NCBI GenBank assembly: GCA_016721085.1
Contig: JADKJI010000026.1
Span: forward strand, 36,904 to 100,903
Reading direction: 5' to 3'
DNA from: Chitinophagaceae bacterium
Lineage (GTDB): Bacteria > Bacteroidota > Bacteroidia > Chitinophagales > Chitinophagaceae
DNA: 64,000 bases
Under the pieces are notes generated by a model. The model was not told the DNA's origin, made no database searches, and saw only the letters and a program-made list of their open reading frames with translations. A program made the translations under genes and the position numbers. The first letter of the stretch is position 1; each line of letters opens with the position of its first letter. Shown here one piece after another: positions 1 to 10,800 of the stretch.

Positions 1-91
1 ACGAAGGCAGGAAGCCAGGGGAGTCGAGGGTTGTGCATATTGGGAGGGCGTCGATTAGAGCGATACTTTGATGCTAGTTGCTTTTTTTTTG

Positions 92-238
92 CCTAAAGCT
101 TAAGGCCTAGGGCCTAAGGCTATGATTTGTAATTGAAACGGAATTCAGTCTTCGACAAATAACTCTCGTAAAACACCTTTTACATTTGGCAGTGGATAAA
201 TTAAGCATTAGGCTTTAGGCATTAAGCCTTAGGCTTAG
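92..238. repeat. Paired palindromic repeat, AAGCTTAAGGCCTA family
   Basis: Two arms built from the words CCTAAAGCTTAAGGCC and GGCATTAAGCCTTAGGC (about 92-121 and 205-238) are reverse complements of each other around an 83-bp centre. The same words recur near 47.1-47.3, 54.7 and 59.4 kb, so this is one copy of a dispersed palindromic family. I see no gene in positions 1-304. Confidence 0.7.
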
Positions 239-240
239 AA

Positions 241-268
241 AATAAAAAAACCCGGAACTAGTCCGGGT
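241..268 (-). terminator. Rho-independent terminator of the coiled-coil gene
   Basis: On the minus strand a hairpin with stem CCCGGA/TCCGGG (251-268) is followed by a run of seven T residues and then ATT. It lies about 40 bp past the stop codon at 305, as expected for the terminator of the minus-strand gene 305-1282. Confidence 0.85.
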
Positions 269-304
269 CTATCTTTCATTTGGATATTAAAACTCTTGAA
301 TAGC

Positions 305-1282
305 TTAGCTGAATAAACCACCTTTCTTCAATTCACGAACGCTTTCGCCGATCTTGAATCCGTTGTGGTAAACTTCAATTTTATAGTTTCCTCTTTGGAA
401 ATCGCTGTTTTGTTTCCAGGCGAATTCAACATGCTTTTTCTTACCTGATTCGAATTCTACAGGAACTTTAGCAGTGAAAAGCTTTTCACCTTCGTCACGT
501 GTTGTGAATTTACCAGAACCTAATGCTTCAACAGCTACTGGTTGTCCGTCTGGAGCAGTGATACAAACATATACGTCTGTAGTAGAAGAAGTGGCGATAC
601 GATTGTCAACATCGAAAGAGATAACCAATTTGTCTACACGCTTTGCAGTAGTAGTTACTTTTTCTTTACCGTTTTTCCTTTCATTTACAGGAGTAACAGC
701 GATGTTTGATGCATTTAAGGTAGAAGCAACGTCAACTTTCTTTTCCAATTCCTGCTTAACACTAGTAGTTGTTTGCAGGTCGGTGCTCAGTTGGGTTGTC
801 TTTTGCTTTTCTGTAGAAAGGTCAGTGCCGAGCTGCTTGTTTTCTGCAGTAAGGCGGGTAACTTCTTCTTCAAGACCACCTATTTTTTCATTCAATTCTT
901 TGATAAGAGCTTCAGCTTCTTTCTTTTCAGCTTCAGTTAAGCGCTGTTTTTTCATCAACCCGTCAATACGGCCACGAAGACCTTTGATTTCGCCGGTTTG
1001 TTTGCTGAGCTTTCCTTCCAGTTCATTATTAAAACCAGTAAGGGAATCGAGACGGCCTAAAGCAGCGCGGTAGCTGATATCCAGTTCGTTCTTAGAAGAA
1101 TCAACTGTGATATACTCTTTCTGCAATTGAGCCATGCTCTTTTCGCTCTTGTTCTTGTCGTACAATAAATAACCCCAGGTTCCGAGAATACCGATTGCTA
1201 ATAGGGCAATGATCAGGTTTTTCGAATCCTTCTTTTGAGGTTGGTTCTGTGGTGTTGCGGATGGATAGTTGGTAGTACTCAT
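305..1282 (-). CDS. Membrane-anchored coiled-coil protein, function unknown
   Basis: The protein has 325 residues. A short Pro/Gln/Lys-rich cytoplasmic leader is followed by one hydrophobic segment at about residues 23-42 (NLIIALLAIGILGTWGYLLY). Residues 45-195 are rich in Lys/Glu/Leu heptads and are predicted coiled coil. The C-terminal 120 residues look like a compact beta-rich domain ending in EVYHNGFKIGESVRELKKGG. The layout suggests a type II inner-membrane protein with a long stalk presenting a beta-sandwich head. I recognise no named family. The gene is monocistronic, with its own terminator, and diverges from holA. The start is the ATG at 1280-1282. Confidence 0.85.
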   Translation of the reverse strand: MSTTNYPSATPQNQPQKKDSKNLIIALLAIGILGTWGYLLYDKNKSEKSMAQLQKEYITVDSSKNELDISYRAALGRLDSLTGFNNELEGKLSKQTGEIKGLRGRIDGLMKKQRLTEAEKKEAEALIKELNEKIGGLEEEVTRLTAENKQLGTDLSTEKQKTTQLSTDLQTTTSVKQELEKKVDVASTLNASNIAVTPVNERKNGKEKVTTTAKRVDKLVISFDVDNRIATSSTTDVYVCITAPDGQPVAVEALGSGKFTTRDEGEKLFTAKVPVEFESGKKKHVEFAWKQNSDFQRGNYKIEVYHNGFKIGESVRELKKGGLFS

Positions 1283-1398
1283 ATTGGCTTGTATTTTACA
1301 AAAAGTTATGAAATAGATTTGATACCAGTTTCACGGGGTAACAACCCTGATTTTCCAAAACCATGCCAGAAATCCCTAACAGGTCTTGGATTAATTTA

Positions 1399-1406
1399 TA
1401 TTTTTG
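1399..1406 (+). promoter_or_regulatory. Putative -7 element upstream of holA
   Basis: TATTTTTG matches the Bacteroidota -7 consensus TAnnTTTG exactly. It lies 106 bp upstream of the preferred holA start. No clear -33 TTG is seen at the right spacing. Confidence 0.4.
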
Positions 1407-1511
1407 CCCTGAAATACAGTCCTGTAAAGGGTTTCAGCAAATTAAAAAAAATGCTTTAACACTTATTTTTTTACCTTATTATTGCCCGGTTTTAAACAAT
1501 TGTTGATAAAA

Positions 1512-2516
1512 ATGTCGTCTGAAAAAATCATAGCAGCCTGGAAAAAGAAGCAGTTCAAGCCCGTTTATTGGCTGGAAGGGGAGGAGGATTATTATATAGA
1601 CCAGGTGGTGGACTATGCCGAACATAAGATATTGAGTGAAGCTGACGCTGGTTTCAACCTCACCGTTTTTTACGGCAAAGATGCCAACTGGGCCGATATC
1701 ATTAATGCCTGCCGCCGTTACCCTATGTTCGCCGAAAGGCAAGTGGTGCTATTGAAAGAAGCACAGCAGATGCGGGAAATTGAAAAACTGGAGCCCTACA
1801 TCGATAACCCACTGTCTTCAACCGTTCTGGTGGTTAGTTATAAAGAAAAGAAAGTAGACGGTCGTACTTTATTGGCTAAAACCCTTAAGAAAAAGGCGGA
1901 AGTGTTCACTACAAAAAAGATGTATGAGAACCAGTTGCCGGAGTGGACTAACGAAATGGTGCAACAGAAAGGACTGACTATTGCACCAAAAGCATTGGCG
2001 TTGCTGGTAGATCATATTGGTAACGACCTTGCCCGTATCAGTAATGAAGTTGACAAGCTATCGCTTAATCTTGGAAGCAGAAAACAGATATCTGAAGATG
2101 ATATAGAAAAATATGTAGGCATCAGCAAAGAATACAATCCTTTTGAATTGCAAGGTGCGGTTATGAAAAAAGATAGTGCCAGGGCTCTTCAGATAATTCA
2201 ATATTTCGAAGCCAATCCAAAAGCAGCCCCGATACAGCTGGTATTACCTACTCTCTATAATTTATTCAGCAAAACCTTCATGATATTCGGACTGCCATCA
2301 AGGGATGAAAAGACCGTAGCTGCTGGAATAGGGGTGAGTCCCTTTTTTGTGAAGGACTATATTGCCACTGCCAAGAATTACGGTTATGAGGGAGTGGAAG
2401 CGGCATTACTACTGTTGCATCAGTATAATCTTCGCAGCTTGGGTGTTCATGATGCCGGAACATCAGATGCGTCTTTGTTGAAAGAATTGATTTATAAGTT
2501 AAGCCTTTTACCCTGA
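1512..2516 (+). CDS. holA: DNA polymerase III subunit delta (HolA)
   Basis: HolA is the clamp-loader delta subunit, which opens the beta sliding clamp and loads it on DNA. The N-terminal signature FKPVYWLEGEEDYYID and the motif NDLARISNEVDKLSL, followed by the C-terminal helical collar domain, fit Bacteroidota HolA. The length (334 aa) is normal. The frame stays open upstream to a TTG at 1482, but the ATG at 1512 (MSSEKIIAAWKKKQFKPV) matches the usual start of the family, so I chose it. The gene stands alone, diverging from the coiled-coil gene. Confidence 0.95.
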   Translation: MSSEKIIAAWKKKQFKPVYWLEGEEDYYIDQVVDYAEHKILSEADAGFNLTVFYGKDANWADIINACRRYPMFAERQVVLLKEAQQMREIEKLEPYIDNPLSSTVLVVSYKEKKVDGRTLLAKTLKKKAEVFTTKKMYENQLPEWTNEMVQQKGLTIAPKALALLVDHIGNDLARISNEVDKLSLNLGSRKQISEDDIEKYVGISKEYNPFELQGAVMKKDSARALQIIQYFEANPKAAPIQLVLPTLYNLFSKTFMIFGLPSRDEKTVAAGIGVSPFFVKDYIATAKNYGYEGVEAALLLLHQYNLRSLGVHDAGTSDASLLKELIYKLSLLP

Positions 2517-3032
2517 TTCAACGTATATGCAAAAAGTTTATTTGTTTTTCTAATGCGTAGCAAATACACAAGGCAACCGTTTGCAATTTTCGAAACCCAC
2601 TCAAATCGAAGTTTCTCAATTGATTATAGTCAAAATGGATGAACGGCAAGCAGCATTTTCAACAACATTCTTGTCCATGTTCCGTTAAGGATTGCTATGC
2701 CGGCTTTTGACTGAACAAGGTTGATAATACAAATTTTTTTGGTCTATTACAGGGAACTGGTTTATGGATTGGAGTCGCACCAGTTTGTTTAACTTATTTC
2801 AAGTACAAGGTTCAGTAAAATTAAACGGGAAGGAATCTGTGAGCAGAAAGATGTTTTCGGATATGCTTCTATGTTACATGAGTCGGGTCTCGTTTTTTGT
2901 TGAAAAGACCCTGTTTTTTACGAAACCGATTGCGTAGATTCTTATTGCTGAAATTGATATTTAGACTATTTTTAATTTGGAGGATTTTGCTCTGATACAA
3001 AATCTTTGATTCTTAATTATTAAACTGCTATT
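2517..3032 (+). other. 516-bp leader/intergenic region upstream of the SusC gene
   Basis: No gene is seen here. It holds a 7-bp inverted repeat AACTGGT/ACCAGTT (2755-2785) and a terminator-like hairpin at 2885-2919. The region just before the SusC ATG is AT-rich with no clear promoter; TTAATTTG at 2972-2979 is one base from the -7 consensus. The long leader is a plausible seat of regulation for the downstream operon. Confidence 0.5.
2885..2919 (+). terminator. Terminator-like hairpin in the SusC leader (possible attenuator)
   Basis: GGGTCT (2885-2890) pairs with AGACCC (2906-2911), followed by TGTTTTTT. It lies 114 bp upstream of the SusC start. It may end read-through from holA, attenuate the SusC transcript, or end a short leader RNA. 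The stem is only 6 bp and the loop is 15 nt. Confidence 0.4.
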
Positions 3033-6000
3033 ATGCGAAGACTAAAAAAACTAGCCCTCTTGTCGTGCTTTCTGCTTCTAGCGGGCATGGCATTTTCTCA
3101 AAACCGAACTATTAAAGGGAAGGTGACTTCCGCGAAAGACAACCAGCCGGTGGCAGGTGCGTCTATCGTTGTGAAAGGAACTAAAGCGGGAACCACTTCA
3201 GCTGTTGATGGTTCTTTCTCTATCAGTGCTCCACAGGGTGCTGTAACCTTGATAGTTTCTTTCGTTGGTTTCACTCCATCGGAAACAACAGTAGCTGCAG
3301 GTAGCAGTGATGTTACAGTGGCCCTCGCTGAAGGGGGTGATCTGGAACGTGTAGTGGTTACGGCCCTCGGTATCTCCCGTCAGGCTAAAACCCTTGTGTA
3401 TGCTACACAAACAGTAAAGACTTCTGAACTTACAGAAGCTCGTGATGCGAACAACGTAATCAACTCCCTTTCAGGTAAAGTTGCCAACGCTGTTATCACA
3501 CAGGGTTCTGGTGGTCCTGGTTCAGGAGCACGTATCGTTTTACGTGGTAACCGTTCTATCCAGGGTTCTAATAACGCCCTGATAGTTGTAGACGGTGTAC
3601 CTATCAGCAACAACACAAACGGTACTGCAGGTAGTGACTTCGGTTCTGTACAAGGATCAGATGGTGCTTCCAGCATTAACCCTGACGATATCGAGTCAGT
3701 AAACGTATTGCGTGGTGCATCTGCTGCGGCCCTTTATGGTAGCCAGGCAGGTAATGGTGTTATCGTTATTACTACTAAAAAAGGTAAGAAAGACAAAACA
3801 TCTGTAACCATCAATTCCGGTTTAGCAGTTGAATCAGTATTCGCTTTACCAGAATTCCAGAATTCATATGGACAAGGTAATGGCGGTGTATTATCAGCAA
3901 CTTCTGGTGAAAGCTGGGGAGCAAAAATGACTGGACAGTCATTCACTAACTACCTCGGTAACCAAAGCAGCTATTCTGCACAAAATAATAACGTTAAGGA
4001 TTTCTTCCGTAGCGGTATCAGCCTTAATAACTCTATCGGTATTTCCGGTGGTAGTGAAAAAATGCAGACTTACCTGTCTTATACCAACAACAAAATTGAA
4101 GGTATCATTCCAGGTAACGACCTGATGCGTCATACAGTTAACATCCGTCTTAGCAACCAAATCAGTTCAAGGTTCTCTACAGATGCTAAACTTACTTATG
4201 TAAACCAGGATATCAAGAACCGTCCACGTACCGGTGAAGAAAACGCACCTGTTATCGACATCTATAACGTGGCACGTAACTTTTCAACTGCAGACCTGAA
4301 GAATTCAGAAGCGTTGAATAACGTAGGTATTCCTGCTCCAACTGCATTCCCTTCAACTTTGAGCTCTATCTATCAGAACCCATATTGGATGACAACACGT
4401 ACTTCTATCAATGAAACACGTGATCGTCTGATCGGTTTCTTATCTGCTAAGTTCAAAATCACTGATTGGCTGACCCTTTCTGGTAAAGCTAACCTTGATA
4501 AGACTATGGATAAGGGCGACAATAAAGTATCTCAGGGAACTATCCTCTGGTCTCAGTCTGGTGGTGCTTATTCAAAGAGCAATATCCAGGTTACAGAGAA
4601 ATGGTTTGATGCGATGCTGGATGGTAATAACCAGATCACAACCGACCTGAAAGTTAACTACCGTGTCGGTGGTATCTTCCAGGACAGTAAATATGATGCT
4701 GACTTCGCTTCTGCTGGTGGTTTGAATATCACTAACAAATTCAGTATGAACTTTGCTAAGAGCCCTTCAGTAAGCTCTGGCTATACTCAGGTTCAGACTC
4801 AGTCAGTTTTCGCTCAGGCAAACTTCTCTTATAAGGATGCGATTTTCCTGGATGCGAGTATCAGGAACGACTGGGATTCCCGTCTTCCTTCACCGCACTC
4901 ATTTATCTATCCTTCAGTGGGTCTGTCAGCTATCATCTCCGACCTGGTTACTCTTCCAACGGCTATCTCTTTCCTGAAAGCAAGTGTTAACTATGCTGAA
5001 GTAGGTAATGGTGGTAGATTCGGATTGTTGAACTCAGTTTATAACTATGGTCAGGGTGCTGGTAACGGATTCCTCCAAATCAGCTCAACTCTTCCTTTAC
5101 CAGGTTTGAAACCTGAAATCGTGAAGAACCTTGAGTTCGGTATCGATGCCCGTTTCATCAAAAACCGTCTTGGATTCACTGCTACATATTATAAGAGTAA
5201 TTCATTCAACCAATTGTTGAGTGTTGCCCTTCCAGTAGCTTCTGGTTTCTCAAGGAAATATATCAACGCTGGTAATATCCAAAACAGTGGTTTTGAATTT
5301 GTTCTTACAGGATCTCCTGTTCGTACAAAAGACTTCAACTGGGATGTTACAGTTAACCTCGCTTTCAACAAGAGCAAGGTGGTTGAACTTAGCGAAGACG
5401 TGAAGATTTTCTACCTCGGTGGTGGCTTCGGTCGTTCTGCTACTCCAGTAGTTGAAGAAGGTAAAGCTTATGGCGATTTGTTAGCTTTCAAATGGGCTAC
5501 AGATGCTAAAGGTCAAAGAATTGTTGATGCAAATGGTAAGCCAGTGCTCACTTCCGATCAACAATATATTGGCAATTTCAATCCAAAGGCAACCTTTGGT
5601 TTTACAAACACGTTTGACTATAAGTCATTCTCTCTCCGTGTGCTGATTGATGGCCGCTTCGGTGGTACAATCGTATCCGGAACAGAAATGAACCTGGCGT
5701 TCAGCGGAATTCCTGCAGTTACTGAAGCTAACCGCGATGGTAACTGGAATCTGGGTGGTGTTAGTGCTGGTGGTACTGCTGTTTCAGCAAAAATCACAGC
5801 TCAGGATTTCTGGCAGATCGCTTCTGGTAAGCGTTATGGTGCTGGTGATTTCTTTGCTTATGACGCTACTAACCTGCGTGTTCGTGAAATGTCTTTCGGA
5901 TACCAAATTCCAATTCACAATACCAACATTGTGAAAGGAGCAAAATTATCAGTTGTAGGACGTAACCTTCTTTGGTTATATCGCGGTAAATCACTGATGG

Positions 6001-6137
6001 ATATTCCTGGAGTAGGAAAACGCAAGATGTGGATGGATCCAGACATGAGCCTTGGTAACGGTAACTTCCAGGGTGTTGAATACGGAACTTTGCCTGCAAC
6101 TCGCAGTATCGGTCTGAACTTACAGGTAACATTCTAA
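3033..6137 (+). CDS. SusC/RagA-family TonB-dependent outer-membrane transporter
   Basis: This is an outer-membrane pore that imports glycans or peptides together with its SusD partner, powered by TonB. It has 1034 residues, the usual SusC size. A signal peptide covers residues 1-22 (cut after AFS). A carboxypeptidase-D-regulatory-like domain follows at about 25-105 (IKGKVTSAKDNQPVAGASI, VSFVGF). The plug domain carries the SusC hallmarks LSGKVANAVI, ALIVVDGVPI and ALYGSQAGNGVIVITTKKG. The C-terminal barrel ends in NLQVTF with the aromatic terminal residue of outer-membrane proteins. The substrate cannot be read from the sequence. The SusD gene follows after 29 bp. Confidence 0.97.
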   Translation: MRRLKKLALLSCFLLLAGMAFSQNRTIKGKVTSAKDNQPVAGASIVVKGTKAGTTSAVDGSFSISAPQGAVTLIVSFVGFTPSETTVAAGSSDVTVALAEGGDLERVVVTALGISRQAKTLVYATQTVKTSELTEARDANNVINSLSGKVANAVITQGSGGPGSGARIVLRGNRSIQGSNNALIVVDGVPISNNTNGTAGSDFGSVQGSDGASSINPDDIESVNVLRGASAAALYGSQAGNGVIVITTKKGKKDKTSVTINSGLAVESVFALPEFQNSYGQGNGGVLSATSGESWGAKMTGQSFTNYLGNQSSYSAQNNNVKDFFRSGISLNNSIGISGGSEKMQTYLSYTNNKIEGIIPGNDLMRHTVNIRLSNQISSRFSTDAKLTYVNQDIKNRPRTGEENAPVIDIYNVARNFSTADLKNSEALNNVGIPAPTAFPSTLSSIYQNPYWMTTRTSINETRDRLIGFLSAKFKITDWLTLSGKANLDKTMDKGDNKVSQGTILWSQSGGAYSKSNIQVTEKWFDAMLDGNNQITTDLKVNYRVGGIFQDSKYDADFASAGGLNITNKFSMNFAKSPSVSSGYTQVQTQSVFAQANFSYKDAIFLDASIRNDWDSRLPSPHSFIYPSVGLSAIISDLVTLPTAISFLKASVNYAEVGNGGRFGLLNSVYNYGQGAGNGFLQISSTLPLPGLKPEIVKNLEFGIDARFIKNRLGFTATYYKSNSFNQLLSVALPVASGFSRKYINAGNIQNSGFEFVLTGSPVRTKDFNWDVTVNLAFNKSKVVELSEDVKIFYLGGGFGRSATPVVEEGKAYGDLLAFKWATDAKGQRIVDANGKPVLTSDQQYIGNFNPKATFGFTNTFDYKSFSLRVLIDGRFGGTIVSGTEMNLAFSGIPAVTEANRDGNWNLGGVSAGGTAVSAKITAQDFWQIASGKRYGAGDFFAYDATNLRVREMSFGYQIPIHNTNIVKGAKLSVVGRNLLWLYRGKSLMDIPGVGKRKMWMDPDMSLGNGNFQGVEYGTLPATRSIGLNLQVTF

Positions 6138-6166
6138 TGCTAACTCAATACTAAATGTGTGTAAAT

Positions 6167-7759
6167 ATGAAACGAACAACCATTTTTAATCTTTTTTATG
6201 TAGTACTTGCTGGAGGTATCATGCTGACTGCCTCGTGTACGAAGAAGTTTGGTGAAATCAATACCGACCGTAACACGATCGCAACAGTAGGATCTGCAGA
6301 ATTACCCTTCCTGTTTGCAAAAGCGGAAGCAACTGCAGTTCCAAATATCTGGAACTATCAGGTGGCACAGAACCTCTTTGCCGACCAGTACGCCCAGTAC
6401 TTCGCTTGTACAGCTACTTATTTCCCTTCAGACCGTCTGAATATCAGGATGGACTGGGTAGGTGCAGCTTTCAACCCTATCTACACAGATATGGTTCCTC
6501 AGCTCCAATCTATCTTCAAATCATCTGATCCTAACTCAGCAGAAAACGCTCTGGCTAATATCGTTTGGGTATTAGGTTTCCACCGCGTTACTGACTATTG
6601 GGGTCCAATCCCTTATTCTAAAGCAGGTGAGCCAGGTAACTCTGTACCTTACGATGCTCAGGATAAGATATATGATGATTTCTTCAAACGTCTTACCGCC
6701 GCTGTTACAGTGTTGAAAACTAAGACCAGCGAAACTCCTTACGGAAGCTTCGACCTGATCTATGCCGGTAACGTTAACAAATGGATCAAATTCGCAAACT
6801 CCCTCCGCCTCCGTTTAGCACTGCGTATCTCTAAAGTAGATCCTACACGTGCTAAATCTGAAGCTGAAGCAGCTGTTGCATCTGGTGTATTGACTTCTAG
6901 TCCTTCTGAAGATGCTCTGCTCGCTAAATCTGAAGCAGGTTCCGATAATAACGGTCTTTCTATCATGAGTGACTGGAACGAGTTCCGCATGAGTGCCGCT
7001 ATGGAATCTGTATTGGGTGGATATGCTGACCCACGTTTATCTGTTTACTTCCTGCCTGATGGAGCTACAAAAGCTAATCCAAACGGTAACGGACAGTACG
7101 ACGGTCTCCGTAACGGTCTTACTTCTACTCAGTTGACTGATGCTAAAAATGCCGCTACAGCTAACGCTAAAGTGGGTAAAAGATGGTCATCACCAGATTT
7201 CGGAGGTAACGCAAACTACCTTACTACTCCTCAAAACATCATGTCTGTTGCTGAATCATTCTTCAACAGAGCTGAAGGTGCTTTGTTAGGTTGGAATATG
7301 GGTGGAACCGCTAAAGACCTGTATGAATCTGGTATCGCTACTTCTATGGCACAATGGGGTATCACTGATGGCGCAGCAATCGCTGCTTACCAACAGAGCA
7401 CCGCTGTTCCTAAAGCACCAGCCGATTACCTGAACTCTCCTGCAGTATCTACCGCTCCAGTTAAATGGGGTGCTACAGTTACTCAACAGAAAGAACAAAT
7501 CGCTATCCAGAAATGGATCGCTATGTTCCCTGATGGTAACGAAGCTTGGGCCGACTACCGCAGAGGTCGTAACTTCATTCTCTATCCAATTGCTAACTCT
7601 GAGAATGCTGATATCACCAACACATCTACTCAGTGGATTCGCAGAATTCCATTCTTGTTATCTGAAAAACAGAACAACAAGACTGCTGTTGAAGCCGCTG
7701 CCGGTTTGTTAGGTGGTGCTGATAAAGTGACTACACCTTTATGGTGGGATAAGAACTAA
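6167..7759 (+). CDS. SusD/RagB-family outer-membrane lipoprotein (SusD-like_2 type)
   Basis: This is the surface lid of the SusC transporter; it captures substrate. A lipoprotein signal ends in LTASC, so the mature protein begins with a lipidated Cys. The mature start KKFGEINTDRN and the later ITNTSTQWIRRIPFLLSEKQNN fit the SusD/RagB-like families in which the N-terminus reads FxEINxD. An ATG at 6155 is in frame, but the ATG at 6167 (MKRTTIFN) gives a proper signal peptide and is preferred. Length is 530 aa. The gene pairs with the SusC gene just upstream and is followed by a strong terminator, so the two probably form a transcription unit. Confidence 0.95.
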   Translation: MKRTTIFNLFYVVLAGGIMLTASCTKKFGEINTDRNTIATVGSAELPFLFAKAEATAVPNIWNYQVAQNLFADQYAQYFACTATYFPSDRLNIRMDWVGAAFNPIYTDMVPQLQSIFKSSDPNSAENALANIVWVLGFHRVTDYWGPIPYSKAGEPGNSVPYDAQDKIYDDFFKRLTAAVTVLKTKTSETPYGSFDLIYAGNVNKWIKFANSLRLRLALRISKVDPTRAKSEAEAAVASGVLTSSPSEDALLAKSEAGSDNNGLSIMSDWNEFRMSAAMESVLGGYADPRLSVYFLPDGATKANPNGNGQYDGLRNGLTSTQLTDAKNAATANAKVGKRWSSPDFGGNANYLTTPQNIMSVAESFFNRAEGALLGWNMGGTAKDLYESGIATSMAQWGITDGAAIAAYQQSTAVPKAPADYLNSPAVSTAPVKWGATVTQQKEQIAIQKWIAMFPDGNEAWADYRRGRNFILYPIANSENADITNTSTQWIRRIPFLLSEKQNNKTAVEAAAGLLGGADKVTTPLWWDKN

Positions 7760-7780
7760 GAAGCTTCTTTCTCTATAGAA

Positions 7781-7823
7781 AAGATTCCATCGCGTTACTA
7801 TTAACCGATGGAATCTTTTTTTT
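7781..7823 (+). terminator. Rho-independent terminator after SusC-SusD
   Basis: A perfect 12-bp stem AAGATTCCATCG/CGATGGAATCTT (7781-7792 and 7806-7817) is followed by a T run, 22 bp past the SusD stop. It separates the SusCD pair from the downstream genes. Confidence 0.9.
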
Positions 7824-7859
7824 ATATTTATCTCAATAGTTTATTTCTAATATTTGCAA

Positions 7860-10800
7860 ATGCGGACTAAAGGATTATTTCTTCTACTTTCTATTGCTGC
7901 TATCTTCGATAGCTGTACTTCCAAACAAAACACACTGTTTACAAAATTGGATGATTCGAAAACAGGTATCAATTTCAAGAATACCCTTTTCGAAGATGGT
8001 CCCCTGAATGTAGCCAACTATATCTATTTCTATAATGGTGGCGGCGTTGCTATTGGTGATATCAATAACGACGGATTACAGGATGTCCTTTTTACAGGTA
8101 ATATGGTTAAAAACCGACTGTACCTGAATAAAGGAAATTTTGTTTTTGAAGATATCACCCAGCAAAGCGGTGTAGCAGAATTACAGGGATGGTGCACAGG
8201 TGCTACCATGACCGATATAAATGGAGATGGTAAACTGGATATCTATATATGCCGTAGCGCCGATATTAACCCATCAATGCGTCGTAACTTATTATTCATA
8301 AATAACGGTAACCTTACCTTTTCTGAAAGAGCTGTTGAATATGGACTTGCTGATATTGGCTATTCCACTCAATCAACCTTTTTTGATTATGATAAAGATG
8401 GAGACCTTGATTGCTTTATCATCAATCACTCCCTTTCAAAATATACAGCTGGGGTACAGGATAATCCAGAATTACGAAAAGAACATAATCCCGATTTCTC
8501 AAGCAAACTCTATCGCAACGATAATAACCATTTTAAAGATGTGAGCGATTCTGCAGGAGTAACTTCGAATGTATTAACATTCGGTTTGGGTATTGCCGTT
8601 TCTGATTTGAATAATGATGGCTGGCCCGATGTTATGGTATCGAACGACTTTAACGAACCCGACTACCTGTTCATAAATAACCGCAATGGCACTTTTACTG
8701 AGCAATTGTCCTCAGGTATGGATCTGATTTCATTATACTCCATGGGCTCCGATGCAGCAGATTATAATAACGATGGGTTAGTAGACATACTAACATTGGA
8801 TATGATGCCGGAAGATAACAAGACGATAAAAATGCATAGTGGTCCAGAGAATTTTGACAAGTTCCAGTATCTCTTCAATAAAGGCTTCTATTATCAGTAT
8901 AGCCGTAACATGTTGCAACAGAATAATGGTGATGGTACATTCAGTGAAGTGGCACAATTGGCCGGAGTATCAAACACCGATTGGAGCTGGGCGGCTTTAT
9001 TCAGCGATTATGATAACGACGGTAATAAAGACCTGTTTGTAAGCAATGGCTATGTGAAGGATTATACAGAAATGGACTTCCTGAAATATAGTGTTGATCG
9101 TGTAGTGAGAACTATGCATAAAGATTCAGTGGATCCTATTCCGGAATATATCCGTAAGATGCCTACCAATGAAATTCCTAACTATATCTTCCAAAGTAAT
9201 GGTAAAGGACAGTTCATAAAGAAAACAAAAGAGTGGGGACTGGAAGAGAAAGGAGTTTCTGCTGGTGCCGCTTATGCCGATTTAGATAATGATGGTGACC
9301 TTGACCTTGTAGTGAATAATACGAATAGCATTGCTGGAATTTATAAGAACAACCAGGAAACATTAGTAAAGAATAATTTTATAAGAATACATTTAGTAGG
9401 ACCGGCTTCTAATCCAAGGGGCATAGGAGCGAAGGTGTATGTATATTCAAAAGGCCAACAATACTTTCAGGAGCAATCACCAGTAAGGGGCTTTCAATCT
9501 TCTTCAGACCCAATCCTAACCTTCGGAGTTGGTACAGTACCAACAGTAGATTCCATAAGAGTGATATGGCCTAATAATCAGTATCAGGTATTTACTGGAG
9601 TTGCTGTAAATAAGATGCTGGATATTGAAATTGGGGCTGCAAAACAAACATGGAATTATGTTGACAAAGCAACGCTTCCAACAATCTTCCAGCAACAAGC
9701 CATTACCGGATTCAAGCATAAGGAAAATAATTTTAATGATTTCACAGTGCAGGGATTGTTGCCGAATTATCTTTCCCGCCAGGGCCCTTGTGTAGCAGTA
9801 GCTGATATAAATAAGGATGGGAAAGAAGATTTTTACATTGGTGGGGCAAAAGAACAAGCTGGACAACTTTTTATACAAGATGCATCAGGTAACTTCAATC
9901 CGAAACCTATTGCTGCATTTGGTATAGATGCATTGAGCGAAGATGTAGCAGCTGTATTTTTTGATGCTGATAAGGATGGTGATGAAGACTTGTATGTTGT
10001 TAGCGGAGGATTTGAATTCAATGAAGGGGATGCTGCATACCAGGACAGGTTATATATTAATGACGGAAAGGGAGGCTTTGTAAAGAATGAAGCAGCTCTT
10101 CCAAAAATGCTCAGCAGTAAGAGTTCAGTAAAAGCTGCTGATATAGATGGCGATGGAGACCTTGATCTTTTTGTAGGAGGTAGAGTAGTTGCCGGTAAAT
10201 ATCCTTCTCCCGCACGTTCTTACGTATTGATAAATGATGGTAAAGGTGTATTTACAGAGAATGCTAGAAAGGTATGTCCTGACCTTGCTGAAGCAGGAAT
10301 GATAACCGACATGCTCTTCATGGATGTGAATAATGACAAGCAACCAGATATGATTGCAGTTGGAGAATGGATGCCAATAAAAGTATTACTGAATAATAAA
10401 GGAGTATTTACAGATGCCTCTTCCACCTATATACCATTTGCCAGTACAGGTTGGTGGAATAAGATTCAGTCTGCCGATATGGATGGAGATGGCGATCTGG
10501 ATTTGCTGATTGGTAACTGCGGTCTAAACACACAGTTCCATGTGAATGAAAAAGAGCCGATGACCATCACTTATAAGGATTTTGATAATAATGGTTCTGT
10601 TGATCCAATCTTATGCTATTTTATAAATGGGGTATCATTCCCTGCAGCATCAAGAGATGATCTTACAGATCAGCTTCCTTTATTGAAGAAGAAATTCCTG
10701 GAGTATAACCAATATGCTAATGCAACACTCGATGATATTTATAGTGCAGAAGAGAGAAAAGATGCAGGTGTATTAAAGGCAGAAACGATGGAAACGGTAT

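Noticed and set aside
474..1073. Plus-strand open frame opposite the coiled-coil gene
   Set aside because: It is the mirror of a real gene with terminator; its translation is Ser/Val/Phe-rich with no domain features.
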